The notes under the pieces: generated by a model
The model's database searches: none
What the model saw: only the letters and a program-made list of their open reading frames with translations
What the model was told of the DNA's origin: nothing
NCBI GenBank assembly: GCA_905160935.1
Contig: CAJHZI010000831.1
Span: 122,501-186,500 of the forward strand
Length of the DNA: 64,000 bases
Direction of reading: 5' to 3'
Source: Enchytraeus crypticus
Lineage: Eukaryota > Annelida > Clitellata > Enchytraeida > Enchytraeidae
Position numbers and translations under genes: made by a program
Part shown: positions 55,976 to 64,000 of the stretch, piece after piece
Position numbering within the stretch: position 1 is the first letter of the stretch
How the letters are laid out: every line of letters begins with the position of its first letter

Positions 55976-56410
55976 CTTGGGGGATTCTGCTTTTGACGAG
56001 GTGGGCCGGGCCCCCTATGCCTTCGACTAACATTTACGGGACAGGGGCGTCATTCCCTGAGAACACTACCCTGTTTACCTATCAGTAAATTACTGTCCTT
56101 GAGTTCAAGTAGTTCACACAGCTTAGATCCAAGCTGATTATATTGCGAGCCACTCAGTGTAACAAGTGCCTACAGTAAAATTTATCAACCATTATTATCA
56201 GGTTCATTGCCACAGGTAATGCGCCGCTACAGTATGTTTACAGTGTGAATCCTCTATTGTAAATCACAATATACGAAACGCTTTAATAATCATTACAGTG
56301 AAAATAAGTCAAATATAAAATAAGTCAAATATAAAATAAGTCAAATATAAAATAAGGCGAATATAAAAATAAGCCGAATATATATTCTGCCAAGAATTGG
56401 TGAATAAAAG

Positions 56411-56462
<52 letters not shown>

Positions 56463-56467
56463 CATAT

Positions 56468-56565
56468 CTCTCTCTCTAGTGTTCTGCCAAGCGGCAGGTC
56501 CAAGGTACATATTCCTACTCACATGCCGCGTTTCACGTTCCATAAAAGAATACTCAATCGATTGG
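56468..56565 (-). mobile_element. Short LINE-B fragment
   Basis: (CT)n, then GTTCTGCCAAGCGGCAGGTC and TTCCATAAAAGAATACTC. Confidence 0.5.
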
Positions 56566-56799
56566 CTAGTTAATAAATATAGATATAGGCCTACAAGTAT
56601 ACTTTGTATATAATGGCATCATCATTATCAACGTCATTGTCATTACCAGAGCTGCAGCTGTACTTGTACGATAGTAAGACCTGTTGTAGGTTATTTGTAA
56701 TATATATAATATAATATAACAATCATTATAGTGAAATGATCGACTGCGTTGATATCTATCACTTTTAATACCACATCTTTAAACCGTTAGGCAATTTAG

Positions 56800-56960
56800 T
56801 CCATTTTCCGTGTAGCCAGTCCAGTGAATGTCCAAGATTTACACTCAGATCAGCACGGCTGGGATTCGAACCCACGAGGGTTCAATTCACCTCAGGGTCT
56901 GTCATTTGAAACTTCATGACGTTATCTACACCTCTAACCATTGCGCTATTGAGACATTCA
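56800..56960 (-). mobile_element. tRNA-derived SINE, third family
   Basis: The reverse complement contains AATAGCGCAATGGTTAGAGG (A-box) and GTGGGTTCGAATCCCAGC (perfect B-box), about 75 bp apart, further than in a tRNA. Confidence 0.5.
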
Positions 56961-57082
56961 ATAATATAACCATGTAATACGTAATCTTTACCACCGTAGA
57001 CTTGTTCGTCTTGTCTGACTGTTTTTTATCACCGGACCGGCACCGTTTAGGATCCTTTTATTTCTCGTCAGCATATGTTTTT

Positions 57083-57192
57083 TCAGATCGTTCGGGATGA
57101 ATCGATTTGTAGTGACATGTGTTGCGGGGACGTCCCAGACATCTTCCTTGTATGAGGAAACGGACTTTAAACCTTTATTATTATTTTTATTA
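57083..57192 (+). mobile_element. Dispersed repeat D copy
   Basis: CAGATCGTTCGGGATGAATC, GGACGTCCCAGACATCTTCC, GAGGAAACGGACTTTAAACC, then TTATTATT. Confidence 0.5.
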
Positions 57193-57477
57193 TTTGTATG
57201 AATAATTTGGTAAATTGGGTCTGACATCTACTTAGGTCTACAGAGCATCAAATACATATATAGACGGTTACACAGAGAGAGAGAGAGAGAGATTACAAGG
57301 CCGTCATTGATTGATTGTAGAATGCATTGACGTTAATAGGCAGGTAAACATCATGTGACCTATTTGCCTGTATACCTGTGCTCTACTTACATTATGAATG
57401 ATTAATATTACATAAGACTACCAGTTCTGTGATTATCTGTAGTTATATATACATATACAATTATACATGTATATACA

Positions 57478-57480
57478 TAC

Positions 57481-57547
<67 letters not shown>
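57478..57547. repeat. (AT)n microsatellite
   Basis: About 65 bp of TA repeats abutting a LINE-B fragment. Confidence 0.5.
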
Positions 57548-57548
<1 letters not shown>

Positions 57549-57744
57549 GAGGGCGGCAATGGGAAACCACCTCAGAATCGAATCCATACTTCTCCCTAGC
57601 TATAGGCTACGTAAGGTATGGCTAAGGCATAGACTTTGTGAAGGGATTAACTTGTTGATCTAAGGAGTGCTCTTATGGAGCGAGAAAACAGTCTTTGAGT
57701 ATGAATATGTACCTTGAACCTGACACTTAGCAATGCACTGAAGA

Positions 57745-57745
<1 letters not shown>
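57548..57745 (+). mobile_element. LINE-B 3' fragment
   Basis: GGCGGCAATGGGAAACCACC through TACCTTGAACCTGACACTTAGC. The hairpin is eroded, and (AT)n tracts flank both sides. Confidence 0.5.
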
Positions 57746-58105
<360 letters not shown>

Positions 58106-58219
58106 AAGAAAAGGAATGAATATCGAGGAAATGGCAAAGAATGGAGTTTTGTGGAGGAACATCATAGAGAAATCTTTGGCTGGAACAGCCCCAGGATGAT
58201 CACATGACATGACATGACG

Positions 58220-58268
<49 letters not shown>

Positions 58269-58524
58269 ATATTTATATATAAAACTTAAAGACGTAAGCA
58301 AGGTGGCAGCCCATTATGACCATTATTCTTCACGTGACTATGCTATCATGTATGTTCAGTCCTACAGGTTTTATCTACGTAAGTTTTTTAACGTCACACA
58401 CTCGATTGTCATAGAAACACAACAGCCTATTGTAGTTTTCTCACGTGCATCTTAATATAATTATATCAGCGCTAGTTGAACGGCCTAAAGTGACAGGCAG
58501 CCTACCTATAGGCTTAACATAATC

Positions 58525-58692
58525 TCTCTCTCTCTATCTCTCTCTCTCTCTTAGTGCGCACTGCCTACTGGCAGGTCCATGGTATATAACTCCTCCACTC
58601 TTCTCTGTCTTTCGCTCTCCTCTTCATTTCCACATATGAGTGGGTCATTAAATCATCTAACATACATAATCTCGGTCTGCCTCTGCCTCTAC
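58525..58692 (-). mobile_element. LINE-A 3' end fragment with (CT)n
   Basis: (CT)n, then GCACTGCCTACTGGCAGGTC and the reverse-complemented LINE-A terminal coding region up to about 58690. Confidence 0.5.
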
Positions 58693-59160
58693 TAAACAGA
58701 ATTATAGGCCTGCAATATCGGCCAAGTTTAGACTTACTTATAGGTCTAACAGCTATAGAGCCTAGACCTACAGCCTGATTAAGACCAATTTGTAAGCCTA
58801 AGCGAGTCTATCCTCCCTAAACATGAAGCTTTTTAGTCAAAGTCTAGGCCTATTTGTAGGAGTAGCAGCTGAAGTCTAGGGAGTGCTTCGAGACTAAACC
58901 TATTTGAAGGCCTAATTGAGTCTATAGTTATGAAGAGCCATAGTCCTTTTAGTTGTAATATAGTTTAGGTAGAGCGTTATAGAGCGTCTAAACTTCTAAT
59001 TAGGTCTAACAGCCTATAGGCCTCCATGCTATAAACCGGTCTAACTAGCCTAAAGGAAGCCAAGACTTTAGAGGTCTAAAAGGAAGAGGTCTAAAGTACG
59101 CCTAGGCCTGACGTATAGGCCTAATTTGTTAATACAGATGACGCTGTAGACAAGTGGACC
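58693..59160. other. Intergenic sequence rich in TAGGCCTA motifs
   Basis: AGGCCTA and TAGGTCTA hexamers recur irregularly (for example GTCTAGGCCTATTTG) with no period and no coding potential. Confidence 0.5.
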
Positions 59161-59477
59161 AACACTACAACAACATGGAGCTACGGCAATGTTTACAGGA
59201 AGCTACCAGAAGCTTCAAGTTAGAAACTCATTATCATCATCATCATCATCTACTTCCCTTGAATCCCAATTTCTGAAACCGTGGCGCTCACCAATAGAAT
59301 GCCCGTTCTGGCGTTGTTTTGAATCTTGGCGCCTTGTTGCCTTTTACGAAACGTGCAGTCCACGGTTGATCTATTCTTCAGTCTTCAGCAACCCGGACAC
59401 AACACGGTGACAACAGCGACAAAACAACTAATGTTGACGTTAATTAATTAATTTAATCATACCCTTATATGCATGCG

Positions 59478-59546
<69 letters not shown>

Positions 59547-59633
59547 AATTATATATATTATACATGTATAATTATATATATATATATATATATATATAAC
59601 ATAAATATATAATTTTATATAATATATATGCAA

Positions 59634-59683
<50 letters not shown>

Positions 59684-59935
59684 AGACGTCCCTGACATTG
59701 CGAGTAACCGGACGTTAAATTCTAATTGATTGATTAATAATATATATATATATATATAATGTATATATAATATTGTTTATATATTATAAATAATTATATA
59801 TTTATATATAATATATATATATGTATATATATAATTATACATGTTTATGTATATAACATATACTTTATGTATGCATATATATATATATATTATATATATA
59901 TATATATTTATTTATTTATTTATATGTAATCGTTC
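59478..59935. repeat. (AT)n-rich region
   Basis: Several TA blocks, including ATACATGTATAATTATATAT palindromic pieces, broken by a short SINE-tail-like segment at 59685-59725 (GACGTCCCTGACATTGCG, CGGACGTTAAA). Confidence 0.5.
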
Positions 59936-60162
59936 ACTAAAATCGGGTTCGTCCACTTGTTTTAATCGGCTTACACCGAGTCAAGCAGTCGTCACTATAC
60001 TGGGGTCATATAAAGACTGGAGAGGCTGTGTGCATGTGTGTAATAGTGCTGCGTTAATGAGTCAATGTCAGATAGGATTTATCTCTGCGTACAGTTTAAC
60101 TCTTATGTATGTTTAGGGTCGGTACAGAATGCAGATTGACAGTTAATAATGTAAAAGACGGT

Positions 60163-60298
60163 AAAGCTAAGGTTAACGTCAGTTTCCCCACTCGAAAGCT
60201 GTTGTCAGTGACGGGCGAGCCCAGGATTTGAACCCCGCACATACTGATCCGCGATCGAGTGGACCTGTCTTACCGACTTCGCCTCAGGCTCCAGCCGG
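60163..60298 (-). mobile_element. SINE-A copy
   Basis: GTTAACGTCAGTTTCCCCAC, CCAGGATTTGAACCCCGCAC, CTTACCGACTTCGCC. Confidence 0.5.
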
Positions 60299-60587
60299 TG
60301 ATAAAAAATGTGATAAGATATAGAAAGAACAGCTGGACAGGGCTTAAGAGTGCCTACATGGGGGTGGTTGCTAAAGGATGCTAGTAGCTATGTTTAATTA
60401 ACATCAAAGCATGAAATACAAACTTACATGTACATATCCTACACATACATACGGGTCTTCAATGAGGCTAAATAAGTCCTATCTTGTTGACAGCCCACAA
60501 TCATAAGCAAACAAACGCAGCCAACAGCTCACAATATTACGCCATTAATGCAGGATATAACGTAATAAAAGCTATTTAATACAATGT

Positions 60588-60760
60588 CATAGAAGGAAGG
60601 TACGAAGGGAAAAGGGTTAAAGGAAGACCAAGATATGAGATGTTGGATGATTTGACAACAAATTTATATTTCGAGATGAAAGGGAAAAGGCTGAGGATAG
60701 AATTGGTTGGAAGCGCTCTATACCATGGACTTACAGCTGGGCAGTGCAATAGAAGAAGAA
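60588..60760 (+). mobile_element. LINE-A-related 3' fragment, diverged subfamily
   Basis: GGAAGACCAAGATATGAGAT, GCTCTATACCATGGACTTAC and GCTGGGCAGTGCA show the LINE-A end layout at lower identity, followed by a GAAGAAGAAG tail. Confidence 0.5.
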
Positions 60761-60909
60761 GCCTGTTTAATTAACTAAAACCCTGTCAATTATACTGTCA
60801 TTTAATTTAGCCCGTACCTGCAAAATTAATATTGAATAGCAGATGTATATCCGTATTATATATCCTGTTTGTTAAATTGTAATGCAGGTCTGTATCTATG
60901 TATGTCTGT

Positions 60910-60914
60910 ATGTG

Positions 60915-60964
<50 letters not shown>

Positions 60965-61100
60965 CAGTATATATACATGTATATATATGTATATATATCA
61001 CATATACAGTATATATATATATAAATATGATATGATATGATATGACATATTTCACATGTATGTATGTGTAAATGATATATATATATTATGTACGTGTATA
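60910..61100. repeat. (AT)n-rich tract
   Basis: TA repeats with CATACAGTATATA variants. Confidence 0.5.
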
Positions 61101-61267
61101 TAATAGATTTTTGTATATGATAAGATATAATGTGTATTATATATTATTATACCGTAACCTTATACCCTAAATTTTATTTTATTTTATTTTTTATTCCGTA
61201 TAGTTACACACATGACATACCGCATGTGTTTACAATGTTTCCTTTCTTAAGTTTCTGTTTTTGTAGT

Positions 61268-61485
61268 TTTCGTTATTTCCTCCATTCCTCTCCATGGTTA
61301 TTAGTAATCGTTGCCTTTTGTTGGCGCTCCAATAGCAGCCGACGCGGATTTAAGAATAACCTCCAACACCCTGGGGATTGTTTACATTCAAAGCTGTCTA
61401 CACGCAGTCTTCCAAAGTGGTCGCCCACAAAGTACTAACCGCGTGCAGCGTGGCTTTTCTTCGTTCAACTGACGCGCAACTTAAC
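61268..61485 (-). mobile_element. Dispersed repeat E, second copy
   Basis: CTCCATGGTTATTAGTAATC, CCGACGCGGATTTAAGAATA, CATTCAAAGCTGTC: matches 965-1195 over about 215 bp. Confidence 0.5.
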
Positions 61486-61689
61486 TGAGTGCGCTAAATC
61501 CCCCCTTAAAAAATATTATTATACCGTAACCTTATACCCTAAATTTGTGTAACAATTATTGTAACAATTATGTAAACTAATAGAATGTTATGACATATTG
61601 TGATTGGTGTTAGCCGCGTGGGACAGAGAGGATTGGAGAAGGTCAATAACTTATTAATTTGAAATTAATTTAATTTCGATCAGCAAATT

Positions 61690-62045
61690 ATTAGCGAGAG
61701 CATATAAATGTCTTAGTCATATAAATGTCTTAGTCATATAAATGTCTTAGTCATATAAATGTCTTAGTCATATAAATGTCTTAGTCATATAAATGTCTTA
61801 GTCATATAAATGTCTTAGTTATATAAATGTCTTAGTTATATAAATGTCTTAGTTATATAAATGTCTTAGTCATATAAATGTCTTAGTCATATAAATGTCT
61901 TAGTCATATAAATGTCTTAGTCATATAAATGTCTTAGTCATATAAATGTCTTAGTCATATAAATGTCTTAGTCATATAAATGTCTTAGTCATATAAATGT
62001 CTTAGTCATATAAATGTCTTAGTCATATAAATGTCTTAGTCATAC
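61690..62045 (+). repeat. 17-bp minisatellite CATATAAATGTCTTAGT, about 21 copies
   Basis: Nearly identical units; three adjacent copies carry TTATATAAA instead of TCATATAAA. Confidence 0.5.
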
Positions 62046-62589
62046 TGATTAGTATTAACAACGGAAATTGTAAGCTAACTATGATTACGAGAAACCTAGA
62101 CATGTATGGCATGTAAATATAAGGGTGAAGATCCAGACGCTGGGCCCAGGGGCCCGGCTCCCCTTTAGTATGAAAATCACTGCATGCATATATGTTTACT
62201 CTTCCAATCAATCAATCAGCAAGGATCTAGCGTCCGGTTCCTAACCATAAGGCAATGTCAGGGACATCTCTTGCAGACTCTACACACACAGGCGCCAAAG
62301 CATCAGACGATGACTGTTGAGTACACAGAGACTACAAGAGAAAGCGAGATCAAAACAGTGCAGGTCCAAGATCCAAGGCAAGCAGGTCAAAATTTAGACC
62401 TATGACGGAAAGAGATGGGTTTTTAGCTTGCCTAGGAAAGTACCAATACAATTACAAGATCGAAGATCTTTATTAATTTGATATCTGCAATTTATAATTG
62501 ACTGACTTCAGCCAAGCTCTTGACTCAGTAAATCGCACTATTCAGATTCTATTACATCTCAGTGAGTCGAATTAAATTTTAAAACGAAA

Positions 62590-63809
62590 ATGGCCTCAGG
62601 AACGTCATCAGGATTTGAGAATTACGGATATCAGGTAAATGATCCTTATGCTCCAGGAATGCCGCCAGGCTTTCCCACAGGATCAGCAACAGCTTCCGGG
62701 CCTTCTATGCCCATAGGAAGTCCTACGGAATTTGAAAAGGGCGCCGAGCCCGAAACCCTTCAGCCCATCGAAATGCCCGTTATAGATGGATATGAATTTG
62801 TCAGTCATATAATATCAGGTAAATTCCATAAAATTGTTTGTTTTATCCTGTGCTAACTGCACTGATTAAGAAACAGTGTCCAAAATTTTAGTTGAATTCG
62901 TTTACTCATTCCTTTCTTGATTCATTCAATCATTATTAAAGAAATCCAATTCTTTCTCTTTTAAACTTTGAACTGCTATTTGTTAGCGTAACTATTAGTG
63001 CTTATTGCACAGATTTATAAAAAAGTAAAATTAATGATGCCATTAAGGCATCTGAGCGCCTGGGTGGGGCACACCCGTCGATAGGGGCAGTGTCTTCTAT
63101 GCTCCACCCCCTCAGACACCCTATTGCCTCCTCCCAAATACACTGGTACTACTTGTTATTCACTCAATTGAATATTTTAACGTCTGTTTCTGTAATTATT
63201 TGCAAATATCATTATCGTCATCATTCTTCTCTTTAATCCTAGTTTAGCTGGGGGCGGGATACGAATAGACCTTCTTTACACCTCTCAGTCCCACACCATA
63301 CCATCAGTCAATCCCCTACTTTTGGTATCCCTCTTAATCACCGCATCCCACTTCAGTTATGGTCTACCTCTCTGTAACCATCTCATCCCTCCAAACTCCA
63401 ATCTCTTCCTCCACTGCCTTTCTCACTATAATTGTATTACCTCACAGAGCTTATAGGCTGTTTTGTGGTAACCCTCTTCTTCTTGATTTATTTACTTTCT
63501 AGTTAAGTTCGTTTGTTTTCGCTGTTTATTAAAAGCTGGCAAAGCTAAGGTTTTCGTCAGTTTCCTCACTCGAAGCGATAGCAGTGACGGGCGAGCCCAG
63601 GATTATATCAAGATAAGAAAAGAAAGAGGTTGAATTCCCAAAAATAATAAAACAATTAATCATTTAAGTTAACGAGTTTACTTGATTACTATTTATCTTC
63701 GACCATTAGCAGGAGATCCGGGAGATGGCGCAGCTACCTGCATCCAGCCTCCATCTTACGAGGACGCAATCAGAGAGGCTCCAGCGCCCACTGTCGACAA
63801 CTCCGATAG
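62590..63809 (+). CDS. Unrecognised proline-rich protein with PPxY motif, 5' part of gene
   Basis: The first exon 62590-62818 starts MASGTSSGFENYGYQVNDPY and is rich in Pro, Gly and Ser (PGMPPGFPTGSA). It ends in phase 1 at a GTAAAT donor. The second exon 63713-63809 follows a TTAGCAG acceptor, continues the frame, and contains QPPSYEDAIREAPAP before a GTAATT donor. PPSY is a WW-domain ligand of the PPxY type, common in the cytoplasmic parts of membrane-trafficking adaptors and ubiquitin-ligase clients. I do not recognise the family. At least 108 codons are present and the gene continues beyond the window. Start choice: first ATG of an open frame with in-frame stops upstream. Confidence 0.5.
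63535..63605 (-). mobile_element. SINE-A 3' part in an intron of the proline-rich gene
   Basis: GTCAGTTTCCTCACTCGAAG and GACGGGCGAGCCCAGGAT. Confidence 0.5.
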
Positions 63810-63924
63810 GTAATTCATCCTATTATTGTACTGCCTAACGGCAAGTCCTTGTTACCTGACTCTTCGAATTACTGAAGTGTTAGATAGCTGGTATATTAGT
63901 GATAGATTATCGACATCGCCACTG

Positions 63925-64000
63925 GCTGGAGCCAGTGGCGCTGTCGATAAGATATTCGACCGCGGATCTGTGTGTGCGGGGTTCAAATCCGGGGTTCTCC
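63925..64000 (+). mobile_element. SINE-A copy cut by the window edge
   Basis: GGAGCCAGTGGCGCTGTCGA, CGCGGATCTGTGTGTGCG, GGTTCAAATCC, running into the window end. Confidence 0.5.

Noticed and set aside
61690-62045. CRISPR-like array
   Set aside because: Units are contiguous with no unique spacers; ordinary minisatellite in a eukaryote. The same applies to the other tandem arrays.
62184-62405. 73-codon open frame upstream of the proline-rich gene
   Set aside because: It overlaps a SINE-tail-like segment (CTAGCGTCCGGTTCC, AATGTCAGGGACATC) and ends before the gene start; no family resemblance.

Overview
The window is a stretch of an AT-rich invertebrate metazoan genome. Coding exons are short, introns are about 0.2-4 kb with GT-AG ends, and the intergenic and intronic DNA is packed with microsatellites, minisatellites, SINEs, LINE fragments and DNA-transposon relics. 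The phylum cannot be fixed from the sequence. Three complete host genes and the 5' part of a fourth were assembled by hand from splice sites, codon phase and remembered family sequences. All exon phases close without conflict, which is strong internal support, but nothing was checked by computed alignment.

Layout. 1-6477: repeats, including two inverted non-autonomous hAT elements (2892-3673 and 4413-5147). 6478-28343 (+): an ADAM17/TACE-type membrane metalloprotease of about 737 aa in about 22 exons. One of these is a 6-nt microexon carrying the catalytic glutamate, and a nearly complete but dead LINE sits in one intron (19785-22799). 28344-32031: tail-to-tail spacer with a CRE-like minisatellite and a higher-order minisatellite. 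32032-42118 (-): an acyl-CoA synthetase of the 4-coumarate-CoA ligase/luciferase type, about 561 aa in 11 exons. 42119-44466: divergent promoter interval. 44467-54041 (+): SIL1, the BiP nucleotide-exchange factor, about 501 aa in 11 exons. 54042-62589: repeat-rich spacer. 62590-63809 (+): start of an unrecognised proline-rich gene with a PPxY motif that runs past the window.

The genes do not form a pathway: one is a cell-surface sheddase, one probably a peroxisomal acyl-activating enzyme, one an ER chaperone cofactor. What unites the region is its DNA biology. First, several exons have their edge, with the splice site, copied in tandem into the flanking intron; the transmembrane exon of ADAM17 has five 5' edges in a row. 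Second, TTGA repeat tracts lie just upstream of many splice acceptors, in the sense orientation of transcription in both the plus- and minus-strand genes, and the repeat unit TTGAT itself fits the branch-point consensus. Third, two LINE families end in the same small hairpin followed by (GA)n, and each dispersed repeat family carries its own simple-repeat tail, so much of the microsatellite content looks retroelement-derived. No retroviral, Polinton, toxin or CRISPR element was recognised. [Form note: the features carried no confidence values; 0.5 is a uniform placeholder, not an assessment.]
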